Below, piece by piece: positions 27,353 through 39,299 of a stretch of DNA of 64,000 bases. A model generated the notes under the pieces. The model saw only the letters and a list, made by a program, of their open reading frames with translations. It was not told where the DNA came from and made no database searches. The translations under genes were made by a program, and so were the position numbers. Each line of letters starts with the position of its first letter. Position 1 is the stretch's first letter. Location: positions 15,728,132-15,792,131 of the forward strand of contig NC_051430.1 in NCBI RefSeq assembly GCF_001649575.2, given 5' to 3'. The DNA comes from Kryptolebias marmoratus (lineage: Eukaryota > Chordata > Actinopteri > Cyprinodontiformes > Rivulidae).

Positions 27353-27742
27353 CAGTCCTGCTCACCATTATTGGCACCCATGAAGTTTAAGTACATATAA
27401 TGGAATATTTACTGAAGGAAATTCATCAAGTGAAACAACATTTTATTGCTGATAGCTTGTGCTTGATGCAAAACAGCAAATGATCAAAAACATTTAAAAA
27501 GATAAACATTATGAGGAAAACAAAGAAAAACATAATTTTTACCATGCCAATGGTATTGGCACCCTTTGCTGCAAATCAATATAAAAACCCAATTTGGCTC
27601 ACCTGTTGCAAATCACACATCAAGATCACTTGTGATGGACTGCCTCCACACATATGACATGAATAAACCAATGAATGATCATGAAGATATTCACTCAGCT
27701 ATGCAAATCATGAAGGGGTGCCAATAATGGTGAGCAGGACTG
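27353..27742. mobile_element. 390-bp Tc1/mariner-like MITE with perfect 27-bp inverted repeats
   Basis: The left end at 27353-27379 begins CAGTCCTGCTCACCATTATT and the right end at 27716-27742 is its exact reverse complement over 27 of 27 bases. The element is flanked on both sides by TA (27351-27352 and 27743-27744), the target-site duplication expected of Tc1/mariner elements. The interior has no long open frame and no transposase motif, so it is nonautonomous. The perfect ends suggest fairly recent insertion. Insertion in the intron should not affect splicing of the two known exons. Confidence 0.93.
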
Positions 27743-29235
27743 TAGTTTGTTCTTATCTCAAACCCAACTGTGGCCAGCAAGTATCTTTTTCTCTCATGTT
27801 CTTACTAAGAGTACTGCCAGTTAATGCTTTTAAGCTTGTCAGCCAAGGCTTTTCATAAATTGGGAATTTTATATTTTTTAAACATGGCAGAAAAAGCTGT
27901 TTAAAAAAATTAACATTGTAAGTCCTGATCTTAACCATCTCCTAACAAGTAATGCATAGAGCAGGCTGCCTGAGAGCCAATTTAAACGGATACATAATAA
28001 CATCATATTGATTATTAAAAGAATTTACAACAGAAAAGTATTGTGGGTGAAAAAGAACAGTTATCTGGTCTTATTCAGTTGACAATACATACACAACACA
28101 TACAGCCTCCAATTCACCTAACCATGCCATCCACTTTCCTCACTTCATGCACCCGTGACCGCTATCAGCCATGCTTTGTACCTGTCAAGTGATGTCCTTT
28201 TCCTTGTGCCCAGATCCCTGCTTCACTACATGAGAGCTCTCACATCAAAGCTTCATGGAGCTCCACACGCACAGATGAAACACCCTCTCACTCCAGCTGC
28301 CTCTGTCCCTGCTCCTGCACATTAGACACATTTCATTTCATTACAACACTAGAAAAATAGAGGCGCTGCTGTCTTAAAGGGACATCTTATTTACTTTCAC
28401 TTATACTTGTGTACTCACCCAAATGTGGATATATAGACACACGCTCACGAACATACACTGTTAGCCTACTGTTTGTTTCGTCTTTTGTTTTTTTGTTTTT
28501 TTAAATAATTAATTTATTTATTTTATAATACTACTAAAAAGAAATGCAACAATGGTATTTGATCATAGTCAGTATTAGTCTCATCATAGTGATGTTTTGC
28601 AGCACAGCATGAGTTTGGTTCTGTAACAATAAATCACTATGATTATTAACTTTAACCTTTGTATTAAATGTATTGACTGCTTATCTATAATGTCTTAAAG
28701 GTGGTGTTTTAATCTATTTTTTAAAAACTTTTCAATTCTGCGCGTTATGAGATCACAAGAAAAAAAACTTAAAGTATGACGAAGCAAGCTCTGGTTTCCG
28801 TAGCAGCAGTGCTCTTTGTTGTGCTATCTGATGTGGGACAGGCTAACAAAAGAGAGCTAAGGAGCATCCAGAGCAGGGTGGTGAGGGTCGGGGTGTCCCC
28901 CCCTTAGAGGGGCTAGGGTGACCCTCTTGACCGCTGGCCCCAGGGCAGGGACACAGTGTGGTAGTGGCACAGGGGCACACACAGGGCATGGGAAGAGACT
29001 TAGGCTGCACACTACAGCAGAAAGACAAGATTGACCTACTGCTAAAAGACCATGTGTGTCTATTTTATCTGACACAGTGTGTGTATAGGACAAAGGCGGT
29101 GTTAAGCAATGCTAGCAATGTGTATGAGTGAGAGATTTAATGGTGTAAAAGAAGCAGGGTGACCCAAAGTTTGCCATCGGCATCTGTGTAAGATTCACAC
29201 GTTGACAGCACGTCACAAAACAAAGATCAGATTAT

Positions 29236-29286
29236 TGAGTGTGTGTGTGTGTGTGCGTGTGGGTGTGGGTGTGAGTGTGTGTGGTG
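29236..29286. repeat. GT-rich microsatellite
   Basis: An imperfect GT repeat with GTGGGT units, about 50 bp, with no other visible function. Confidence 0.88.
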
Positions 29287-30754
29287 GGGCCTCGGGGCTG
29301 GTAGAATCAGAAACTAAATCTTGTTGAGATAAATTTAGTAAAAGACATTCTGCTTTCAGTTGGAAAGCTTGTTTTTATGTGAAGATTTATTTTTCATTTA
29401 ATTTGTTATTTCTAGCTGGCAATTCACAGCATGTATTCTTAGTAATAGTGGTAATATGTTTTATGTTTTATAGTATTTTTCATAAAAAAAAATATTCTTC
29501 ATTAAGTAATTTTACTTTTGTAAAACATTCAAAAAAGTATGAACTTCAACATTCTCAGTCTGATTGATGCAGAGAAGAATAGGAGTAGGAAGTGACCAGA
29601 CAGCGAGAGCAGGGTTGTCCTGACACCACTGTAGGCCTCTTAGTGTTCAAATGAATGATGGCTTCCGACACTGAGGTGATCTTGTTGGCCCTGATCTTCC
29701 AGACTAAGCACACCAATGACACTGGTTGTCTTTACAGCAATGTTCTTCTGGGTGACTGGATAGCTGAAGGGGTTAGCACTATTAAGTTTATGAGATGTAT
29801 TTGCTTTTCTTAAGGAAGGGATAAGGGCATTAATGGTGAGGAACTGGGGATCATGATGTTAACAGTGTGTTTAAAGCTGGGGAGAGTAGAGGGTTAGGGT
29901 AAGACTGAACATGTTTAGAGGCCGCAGGGTTCACATCCCAACACGTGCATTGGTTGTGCTAAACCATTAACTTTTGCCCTTTGCAAACCAGGATTAGGGT
30001 AAAGAAAAAAACAAGAATATGTGACATATGCAGCACTTTGATGAGTACCTATACAATATAATGCATCCCTTATAACTACTCTGCCTTCAATTCAGCTTTT
30101 AAAAGTGAAAATATTTTCTGTTTTTGTTGGCTTTACCAGTATTGTGTTGATTTTGGCTCTGATACTGAGGTTGTCTGAGGTACACTGAATCAGTTTAAAA
30201 CTTTTTGCCTTCCTCGGAATTTGTTTATTTATGTGCTACATAGAGAATATCACACAAACAGTCCTTAGAAAGAGTTCTTTGTGTAAATTTAACTGTACAA
30301 CTTTAAATTACGATAGTGTTGCCATTGGCTTAATTGGCCTTGTCAGTTATGTTTTCAGTCCACCACCAGTGGGCAGTGGCACAATTCTACTGTGTACTGG
30401 GCCATGATACATCTCTCTCTCTCTCTCTGTCTGTCTTTTTATTTATTTATTCCATCCTTTCAGGATTTCTTATCATTTTAATCTCCATCTAAAACTCAGC
30501 TTTTACCTCCCCCCCCCCTCCTCCTCTAATTTTACTTCTTTTCCATCTGGCAGTTCATTTGCTAAAATGTGTGTGTGGTTGTCTGTTTGAACTTAAATAT
30601 TTGTGTACAGACGTCTCTGTGATGTTGGTTCATTAAGTCTTCATTAAGTCTTTGTAATAGATTCCCCTCCAACTTTGCTTCTGCTCTAAAAACACACACA
30701 GTTCTGGGTTTGGAAACGTTATTTATTTAGCTATCAAATGGGCAATTTGTTATT

Positions 30755-30813
30755 GTTATTTATATCAAGTTGTAAAACACTTTCTGAAATTACTATAGAC
30801 TTGGTGATTTATA

Positions 30814-30815
<2 letters not shown>
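30755..30815. repeat. Possible L2/SINE-type 3' tail
   Basis: The sequence TTGTAAAACACTTTCTGAAA near 30770-30789 and GATTTATATGAATAA just before the ATA repeat resemble the common fish L2-related tail (TGTAAAGCACTTTG followed by a TATAAATAAA end). The simple repeat that follows fits the slipped end of such an element. Only about 60 bp are recognisable. Confidence 0.4.

Positions 30816-30887
<72 letters not shown>
30816..30887. repeat. ATA trinucleotide microsatellite, about 24 units
   Basis: An uninterrupted AAT/ATA repeat of about 72 bp. It is likely to be polymorphic in length between individuals. Confidence 0.97.
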
Positions 30888-32626
30888 TCTGGGGCAAAAG
30901 ATTAATGTTTTTTACAAATTTTATAAATTGCAAATAAATCAAATCCATCTGTCCTTTCATCAAAAATTTAAATTAGGTAAATTAGTTTCTTTTCTTTTAT
31001 ATTTGCTTTTATGTTACAAGCATGTATAGAGCAGGGAGAGCCCGACTCACTTTGACAGGAAGTGAGAACAAGACTAATTTTACAATATTAATAAGTGAGA
31101 AAGTGTCATTTTACTGTTAGAGCCAGTTTGCCTTTGTCAACACACGGCAGGTGCTAAGGGAAAGGGTGTGTGGCAGGTTTGATGTCAGTCGACTCAGGAG
31201 GGACACACACACATGCTGTGTCAACGGAACACAAGCACATTGTGTTAACACTTATTAAAGAAGATAAGACGTGCCGCCATGAGAGGACAGTGTGTGTGAC
31301 AGAGAGGAAGCTGAGCAGCATCTCCTAAAGGTCTTTTTGTCATATCTCATTCCTTACATACTCTTGGTGTGTGTTTTTCAATGCGTGTGTTTGTATGTTT
31401 TTACTCAGGCGTGCCCCCATAAGTTTCAAATTTTCTGGTGTGTGTGTGTGCGTGTGTATATGTTCACAATGGAGGTTATGTGAAAAAAAGGACAGTCAAA
31501 GTGAAACAGGAATCCATTTATTTCCTGCTTTTTTTCCAAAAGGCTTGGGACAACAAACAGAGTTAATTAAAATGGGTTCAAAGTTGAAAAAGTGACTTGC
31601 ACTCTGATAAACTTCTTTTTCTCCACATTATACTTTTTACTGGTATTTTGTGCTGTTTTTGCCCCCAACCCGTCTTTATTTTTTGTATTTTACATCATTG
31701 TAATTTTATTATGTTAAAACTTTTTCTTAGTTATGTCATATTTGCATGTTTGTTTTTGTAGACCAATTATCTGAAGTGCTGACTAAAAATGTTGCAAATT
31801 ACCCACAAACAGTTGCAGGCAAATCCACGCAGATATGTATGCCTTTTCAGCAAACTAACTCTATGTGCTGGTAGGATCGATTGGGTTTGATATTAAGTGA
31901 CACATGGCCTTTGGAGTTACTAAATGCTACTCACTGACTGAAAGTACCACCGCTGAATTCCAATCCCCCAGTTACTTCTTAGGCTTGTCTCCGCAGTGAC
32001 ACTTTCTCCTTTATCTCATTCACTGCCCTTTCTTTCAGTCGCAATTTGCATCTTTCCTTCAGTCATGAAAGATTCTGTCTTTTAAATGTAGCGAAGATTT
32101 TGTTTGCTCATAAATATCCATTGCCAAGCTTTTCCATGAAAAACATGAACTAGTTGTATTGTGACATTTATAATAGGCTGTTACTTTAACATACATATAT
32201 TTAACAAAATATTTGACTGAAGTCAGGACATGTTTTTTTTTTTATCAAACTAAAAATGGTTTAATTTCATATGTTCATGTTAAAGACTTTAAAATGCAAA
32301 ACAGCAGCAAGCAGATCTAATTTAATGTGTGATCTAAAGTTGAAAACAGATCTGAGCCACATGTCTGCTTTACTGTCTGTAAATATACATATGTTATTAA
32401 TACTTTGCAGGACAAATAAATTTATATGGGCATGTTTAATTTTATTTGTCCCTCCAACCTGTTTTTAATTTGCCTAGTAAAGCAAAAAAAGGTTTAAAGA
32501 TACAAATATGTAACACTACATAAACAGCAGTAGTAATAAACAAATGGAATATCATGGATGCTTTATAAAGCATATAAACAGTAACTGATGCTGTTGTTCT
32601 GAAACACAAACTTGTATCTGTTTTAG

Positions 32627-32845
32627 GAGGGCTATGGTGTGATGGTGCTCAACCCCAACCTGAACTACTTGGAAGTGGAAAAGCCAACAAAGTCGTCACC
32701 CATTCACTCCCCCGCTGAAGTCTCAGACGAACCGGCTGAAAAGAGGGAGCGCAAAGATGAACAAGAGGGCAAAAAGAAGAGAGAATTTTACGAGAAGTAC
32801 CGTAACCCACAGAAAGAGGCTGAAACTGAACGCATACCTATACGG
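32627..32845 (+). CDS. fam172a: fam172a (arb2a) internal coding exon, Arb2 domain
   Basis: This exon encodes 73 residues of the Arb2-domain protein FAM172A/ARB2A. It starts directly after the acceptor CTGTTTTAG and ends before the donor GTAAGT at 32846. It is phase 0 at both ends (219 bp). The translation opens [11 protein letters not shown] and continues to Leu-Glu-Val-Glu-Lys-Pro, a stretch well conserved in vertebrate FAM172A. A low-complexity linker with [11 protein letters not shown] follows, then a basic Lys-Lys-Lys-Arg cluster that could act in nuclear targeting, then Phe-Tyr-Glu-Lys-Tyr-Arg-Asn-Pro. Known work on the mammalian protein places it in the nucleus with AGO2 and splicing factors; function in this species is by homology. 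Intron retention would end the protein at a TAA at 32861. Confidence 0.96.
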
Positions 32846-33230
32846 GTAAGTTGGAGGAGTTAAAAGAATACTGAGACAGAAATGAAATTTGGACAGCTGG
32901 AAAGAAACGACAGAGTGATTGATGTTTGGCAAAAACAGGCATGATGGGGGAGGCAGACAAGAGTGTTATGGGGTTGTAGGAGACGGAAGAAGAGACATAG
33001 GTGAGAAAATTTGAAGGAAGAATTTGGGCCAAATTTTGATAATAGAAAAGTGGTATGGAAGTATGTGGAGCAGCTGAGTGAGGCGAGAATATGTTAGATG
33101 ACTAGGGATGAAGGGAGGATGGAAGGAAGAGGGAGAAAGAAAGGCTCTTGTGTGGTCAGCCTGTGTGTGAAGAGGTTGGCTGTGCTCCAGTCGCCTCTCA
33201 GTGAGCAAGTGTTAACCACATGGCTAGCTC

Positions 33231-33273
33231 CCTCTCTTTCCCTCTTCCCCTCCCTTTTTTTTCTCTCTTTCAG
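33231..33273 (+). promoter_or_regulatory. fam172a: Long polypyrimidine tract and AG acceptor, candidate
   Basis: About 40 almost pure pyrimidines, ending TTCTCTCTTTCAG at 33273, form a textbook 3' splice site 428 bp beyond the donor of the preceding fam172a exon. Pyrimidine tracts are common by chance in this DNA, so the site alone does not prove use. Confidence 0.4.
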
Positions 33274-33339
33274 ATGAAGGGCTGGTCAGTGAAGCACTGG
33301 CCCAACATTCGTGTTGACCACTGGGATTTTTATCTCTAA
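33274..33339 (+). CDS. fam172a: Candidate alternative terminal exon of fam172a
   Basis: Directly after the strong acceptor, the phase-0 frame reads 21 codons, Met-Lys-Gly-Trp-Ser-Val-Lys-His-Trp-Pro-Asn and on to Asp-His-Trp-Asp-Phe-Tyr-Leu, then stops at TAA 33337-33339. The preceding exon also ends in phase 0, so splicing to this site would give an in-frame protein that stops before the nucleophile-elbow exon. Such an isoform would lack the catalytic-type serine. No canonical AATAAA was seen in the next 100 bp, and no donor is obvious. I do not recognise the peptide from any known isoform. A 21-codon frame can be open by chance, so this remains a candidate. Confidence 0.3.
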   Translation: MKGWSVKHWPNIRVDHWDFYL

Positions 33340-33758
33340 AACACACACACTGCAAACACACTGCAACATTCTTATCAGCTGCACTGACCGTATGCACTCT
33401 AATCATGCACACACACACGGCTCAAAGCACCCAGCTCAGCCACTTTACCTTGTGGTCAAACAAAGAAAATGACTCATAAATCTAGCTTCATTGTCAAAAT
33501 TAATGTGAACAACAATGAAAGCAATGTCATCCTCTTCAAAGGCATCTTGTGTTTTAATTCACCCGACAAAGTTTATCAAGTTTCAAACTCCTGTAGGACA
33601 GTAAAATTAAGTAAGAGTTTGAGAAATAGGATTACATCAATCCATCTACTTTTGTTTTTATTAGTTGGATTTCATATAAGGATAGTTTCTTGATTAGAAT
33701 GTTCTGTGTTTTGTTTGATTTTATGGCAGTAACATCACAGTAATGATTTAATGTACAG

Positions 33759-33762
<4 letters not shown>

Positions 33763-33840
<78 letters not shown>
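33763..33840. repeat. Compound TA/TG microsatellite
   Basis: About 35 bp of TA followed directly by about 41 bp of TG, then a short GAGAGAG run. The compound repeat gives the repeated Tyr-Ile and Thr-His frames seen on translation. Confidence 0.96.
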
Positions 33841-33846
<6 letters not shown>

Positions 33847-36839
33847 TAGGTGTTGGTTCATATTTGTACGTGTGTGTGTGTCCGTGTATGAAAGACGTCA
33901 CTCTCTGGTTTGTGACAGGAGTTAGGGTTGCTGTAGGACTAACAGGCGGTGTGTGAGCTGTCAACGCAGGCTTTTTTTTTTCTCACCCCCTGGCAGTACC
34001 TTCATACACACTTTAATAAGGTGTAATTTGCTACAGCGGCATCTTACTCCATCACACTCCTTTTCATGTTCCTTACATGAGGAATTTACTTCACAGTATC
34101 TGACACTGGGTTTTTAGTAAATGATCATCATGTCACACAGTCCTGCTTTTATTGTCAGCTCTCAGTCTGTTTTTTTTTAAAATTTTTATTTATTTTATTT
34201 CTAACTGTAAGACTGGATGATAAGGCAAAAAATATAGTCAGAATACTATGTTCTGTATTGATTAGACTCGATTGCACTATAGTTTTGATCATGCTGCCAG
34301 TGTTTTATGTTGTAGGTGAATCTACTGACACATATTTCAGCTAAATTAATACAGATTTATGGTTATATTTTTAATTCTCATTGCACATTATTACAGAAGC
34401 AGCAGAATGCCTTCATCTTGTTTCACATTTCACTCACATTCACATCCCCGCCTCAGCTGTTGGATAATTGCACTTACTAAGTAGACTTCAGTCAAGTTTA
34501 CTATAGCTTCTGTTTGGTAAAATCTAAAATATATTTATCATTATGCTAATACAGTACATTATTGCAACCTTTGCTTTTCTCTGCCTGTGGCCAAATGAGC
34601 AGTCTGAAGCTGATACAATTTTCTCAAAATGCTTTCTTGAGAAAAAAAAAATGATTTGAAAGATCTGAAAATGTGTTAAATGTTGTGAAAAGAGGGGGCA
34701 ACAGTGTGCGTGACAAGACGTCCTTATTATTGTGTTTTTACATTTCAACTGGAGTGTTCAATCCAGTATAGTTGAGGAGCTCACTTTTTGCATTCCTCAC
34801 TTTTCTCCAGTGAGAAAGGATGCTGCTATTTGTATTGTAAAAATACATAAAATATGTGAATGGGCAGTTGCTCACGTATTAATACTGTGTGAAAAAAAAC
34901 ACTGCCTCTTCATCATATGACAAGGCAAATAATCTAAGTCAAGTTTGACCTTGACTAAGCTGAATCAAAATCATTTCTATATTACTGACAAGCTGTAACC
35001 TTTTTGGCAGCTAGCCTACTTCAACAGTTTAGGAGAATAACTTAAGTCTGGTTTATGCCTCCTGTTTGGTCCACTCATTTTACTCATGTTTCCACTCAGT
35101 TCTTATCCATGCTGGTACCTCAAAAATAGTTTTCAGCTGTAACTGGTTGTGTGTTTTAACCCAATAGTTAAAATTGTAGACACTTGACTTTTATAGCTTT
35201 CTTTTTTTGCTGAAGCATTGGATGTTTAGTGTATTGATTGAATGCAACTCTTCCACATAACTAACATCATTCACATAATTTTCCCTCTTTGTAGCAAGCT
35301 TAGTCAACTAAAAGCTGTTGTTAATTTGTAGCTTTAGCACCTACATTATTCTTCTACTCAAAGGGTCTTAACATGACTCTTTTTGATCTTTTGTTATCTT
35401 GAGTAAGCTTTTTTTTTATCTAGAAGAGCTTTTTTGAGTTGAACTGTGAAAGTGCTATAACTTGTTTCTGTTTTTTTTCTTACCTTTTGGTGTTGTGTCA
35501 ACAAGAGTAAAAGTAAATCAATTGTGAGGTACACAAATCTGAATTCTCCAAAATTGTAAACTTATAGTGGTATTTGTAATAACAAAATGTAATTATAGTG
35601 CTCTGTCAAGTTAATTTGTGACATTTTACTTACTAATACTTAAAACTATGCAATATATTGACAAAACATACACTCTTTTTTTTACTCCTCCACACTATTA
35701 AATACAAAATTATTTGTACTAAAACTCCACCCACCCACCTACCTAAATAAATAAAAAGAAACAAGGTAATATAATAGCTTGAAATCTGTTTTTGCAAAAT
35801 ACACTTGTATTTAGCTGTAGGATTTGCAGTACTTGGAGTAATGATTAATCAGTGAGCAGGTTAGCTTTCTGTTGGTGCCTCTTGAATTTTGACCTTTGAC
35901 CTGAAAGTGAGAAGGATGTTTGTGTGTATGACCTCGTCTTTATTGTCCATGTCTCCTCCGTCACTGTGTTACTGCGCTGCTTCTGTTTGTCCTGGAGTAA
36001 GCTGTCACATGCTTATACACACCCACAGAAGCACAGATATGCAGAAATACTCACATGCTTGTCGACAAAAGAGTAAAGTGAGCAAAAAAAGAAATTGAAA
36101 TTGTGTGTTTGTGTGTGCGTCTTTCTCCTTTAGCTCACTTAGTCTGGGTAGGTGGTGGATTAAATCAAACCTCTTTAGCAGGGCTGTTTTTATCTTTTTC
36201 CTTTTTAAACTGCATTGACCAAAGACACACACACACACACACTCTCCAACGTTTCCCTATTCACCGTACCTCACACTCTAACTCCCGCTGAGCAGCTAGA
36301 CCACCTGCACATAGGCATTCAGAAGAATGCATACACACACACACGTATGCATAAACTATATCCTTTAATATAATATTCAAAAATCTAAGGTAACACAAAA
36401 ATAGTTAGGGTTTGATCTGTACTTAGGCCCAGACTCCTAAAGTAAAATTGAAAGTTCTCTCTTTTATCCAACTCTGACAGACTGAGATGGATGTTTGTGC
36501 ACACACAAACACACAAAAACCCACTGATGGAGTTGAGTTGATTAATACGCTTCCTTACACACATTAATAAGCTCTTAACTGCTTTTAGGATTCTTACTTT
36601 TTAGCCCTGGGTTCATAGTGTGCAACCTCTCAACCTCATCTAATCGCTCTCCTCTCTTCTTCTCCAGATCCCACAGCACCCGGCCATGTTTAGGGGGATA
36701 ATGGGAGAGGAGAGAAGAAAAAAAAGGGAGGACATGGAGAGGCATGGAGGGATAGAAAGTCTGATCGGGGGGATGCTGATTAGGATAGCGAAGGGGGAAC
36801 TGGCGGTGGGGGGCACTGTCTTAGCACTTAGCCATATAG

Positions 36840-36995
36840 AAGTTTGGGAGTTCACTTTACTCTGAATTTTAGCAGTAATCCAGTTAGCTATTTTCTGTCA
36901 GCCAAGCGGAGGAATGGCAGGAACAAAAGGCACATTCATGGGCTTAAGAAGCTTCCAAAGAGTTCACCCAAGGCTGGTTGGCTGGGATTAGGCCA
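36840..36995. promoter_or_regulatory. Candidate conserved noncoding element
   Basis: A repeat-free block lies after a purine-rich tract. It includes TTAGCAGTAATCCAGTTAGC near 36869-36888 (an OTX/bicoid-like TAATCC), CAAAAGGCACATTC near 36923 and paired TTGGCTGG/GGCCAGCAGG motifs near 36977-36998. Called by texture only. Confidence 0.25.
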
Positions 36996-38489
36996 GCAGG
37001 CCCTGGAAAGAAGAAGGGGAAAAAACGAGCAAAGAGGACAAAAAACAGAGCTTTGCCTTTCTTTAAGCCCCACTTATTTCTATAAATGACTGGAATAGTT
37101 TTCTTTTATTTTTTTATGTTTCTGCTTTTAGTATTGGTGGTTACCTAAATGATTAGAGACAAATAAACAATAAGGCTCTTTCTTTAAAAGAGTTTTAAGG
37201 ATAATCTTTTTGTATTACTCCAAATGTATTCAACTTGATGGCAATATCAAGAATAAAGAAATGCATTAAAACCACAATGAAGAAAAAAATATTGGAGCTA
37301 ATATGGTAATTTGAGGTATTAAGTCTGTTGTGTTAACTTGTTTACAGTAATATAGGGTGTTTTGTCTGGACAGAATAAAGCATGAGAACTTATTTTTTCT
37401 GTTCTTTCTTCAGTACTGGAAATAATCTAATTTTGGGTGTCTTCAATTTTTGGAAGCCAGTGTAACACAAACAGGATTTGTTGTACTGTCTCATTCTATT
37501 GGTTTTGAATCATGCATAGTTTGTTTTCTAAAGACAGCTCCATCCAATATTTACATTTTGCCTCTACATAACTATTATTCCCAGGTGCACCTGTGTGCAG
37601 GGGGCGCTGAGGTCCTTGTCTTGGCCTGTGTTTGTGCAGAGAATGTCTGTGTCCTTATGTTCACAGTGCAATACAAAATGTCCAGAGGATTCAATAAAGT
37701 ACACACATTTCACATCTACACACACATACCAAAGCTTGATTATAAACATTAAGACACAGACACACAAGGCTGGATTTTTGCTCTTTGTCACCCTCACCTT
37801 TTTGTCCCAACCTGTAGCCCACAAGGAATTATACAGTCAGAGTTTATTTCACCTTTGTCTTGCAATCTTGACAAGAAGTAAGACTCAGCATTTCCAAGGA
37901 TAGGTAGGAACTTGATTAACCTCTGAACTTGGTCAGAGGAGAGGTCAATGACCAGAAGTATAAAGCTACTCACTTCCTTTCTGCAGAGAACAAATTGGCT
38001 GTATGCTATTTTCTTTTTGTTCTTGGGTGTGAAAGGGTTGTGTGTTCATGTATTTTAGACACAATTCAAGTACACCACAGTGCGTGGCCTTTTTGCACTT
38101 CAGGGTTATGTCCTATTAGAGTTCAGTGTAAAATTTAGCACATTTGACTTCTGAAAGTTTCTAAGTGTATGAGAGCATTCCTGAGCATGCGTCCTGGGAA
38201 GTACAGAACATCTGTTCATGCACTCGTATATGTGCAGTTGTGTGTTCGACCAAGGCAGAACCAGCATTGCCGGTCTCAGATCCCTGCTCCCAATCTTCCA
38301 GTCAGGTCAACCATCAAACACTTCCATCCTGCCCTCCCTCACACCTCCTCACCCACCGAGCTCCCTGCCCCTCTGCTGCTTACTCTCTCTCTCTCTCTTT
38401 TTCTCTCTCTGCACACAAGCCTGTTGTAAATACAGGCAGAGCCAAATAAAGACATACAGGCACACACACTCAGGTACACACACACAGCC

Positions 38490-38790
38490 CTTGGGGTCAT
38501 CCTGGAACAAACACTGCCTTGTCTGCCTGCCCGCTCTCCTTTGCCTTATGTCAATTAATGACTCGCAGTAATTTCACCTGACAATCCGGGCGGCAGAGAG
38601 AGGCTAGCTGAGATGTCACAGTGATGACCTCTCTGGCCCACAGACGCTCTTTTCTAATAAAGAATCTCACAAACCCACAGCAACTTCCTTTGTACTTTGT
38701 TAATGAGTTATTGATTTGAAACAATGCCCTGGCAAATATTGTCAGAGCGGAGTGACCCTACCAAGGTCATGCTATTTTATTGTATACAGT
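38490..38790. promoter_or_regulatory. Candidate conserved noncoding element, homeodomain and SOX-like sites
   Basis: A complex, repeat-free block. It contains TCAATTAATGACTCG near 38551-38565 (two TTAAT/ATTAA cores next to a TGACTC AP-1-like half), GTTAATGAGTTATTGATTTG near 38699-38718, and a SOX-type AACAATG at 38720-38726. No coding or structured RNA signal is visible. The composition resembles vertebrate developmental enhancers, but conservation was not tested. Confidence 0.36.
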
Positions 38791-39059
38791 CTCTGCACAC
38801 TAATCTGCACGTGGGATAACACATACGCTGTAGTTTTGCTTCTTTCTTTCTGTGTCACTCACTCACTCAGCCTCCCTACACTGTATATTCCTTCATTGCA
38901 AAGTCAAATAACACACCTACACATACATTTTTTTCTGTCTCACACACACGCACGCACACACGCCCACAAACACATGCACACACACCTAGTTTCCTCCCTC
39001 TTGTTAGTCTTGCACACGTTTTTCACCTCATTCTCCCTTCTCTCTGTCTCTTTCTCACA

Positions 39060-39240
39060 TCATTATATTCCCAATTCTCCATAGGTGCTATACCTGCTAA
39101 TTACCCACAATGCCACAGTCATTATTTTCCCATCTCTGCCGCTAATTTGCTCCATACCTTCCTTTCCCCTGCTCTAGCGGACCCATCAGCTCCCAGACAG
39201 CTTCCAACTCGCCTGAGCTCTCCGTCTGCCTTTAAAGATT
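39060..39240. promoter_or_regulatory. Candidate conserved noncoding element
   Basis: A complex block with CCTGCTAATTACCCACAATG near 39093-39112 (TAATTA core followed by ACAATG), CGCTAATTTGCTCC near 39140 and a downstream GC-richer part. It is separated from the next candidate by a GA-rich simple stretch at 39265-39305. Confidence 0.3.
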
Positions 39241-39299
39241 GGAAAGAATGAAACAAATACGAGAGGGGAAGAAAAAAAAAAAAGAAACGGAGAGAGAGA

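Larger units (their letters stand above)
1..32626 (+). other. fam172a: Long upstream intron of fam172a (partial)
   Basis: All DNA before the first recognised exon is taken as intron, because that exon begins mid-protein after a tttag acceptor and no earlier exon could be recognised. I looked for the preceding Arb2-domain segment, which should end just before the Glu-Gly-Tyr-Gly start of the exon, and did not find it. The stretch contains microsatellites, a Tc1 remnant, a MITE, a possible hAT-like remnant and several enhancer-like blocks listed separately. The intervals 1240-2690, 3660-8400, 8760-12650, 14610-17910, 25290-27350 and 27750-30750 show only AT-rich or pyrimidine-rich intronic sequence with no feature I can name. 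A separate nested gene cannot be excluded, but no convincing exon was seen. Confidence 0.75.

Noticed and set aside
28857..29093. GC-rich stretch with Pro/Cys-rich minus-strand frames
   Set aside because: Low-complexity codon content and no homology recognised; not a CpG island by eye and no promoter signals.
1..32626. Preceding fam172a exon with the Leu-Ile-His-Gly-Ser-Gly region
   Set aside because: Not found on a reading of the plus strand; it probably lies upstream of the window.
36668..36864. Open phase-0 frame of about 65 codons after a TTCTTCTCCAG acceptor-like site, starting Ile-Pro-Gln-His-Pro
   Set aside because: The translation is Lys/Arg/Gly-rich because of purine-rich DNA, has no recognisable domain and lacks a clear poly(A) or donor signal. 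It could be an alternative exon but is weaker than the 33274 candidate.
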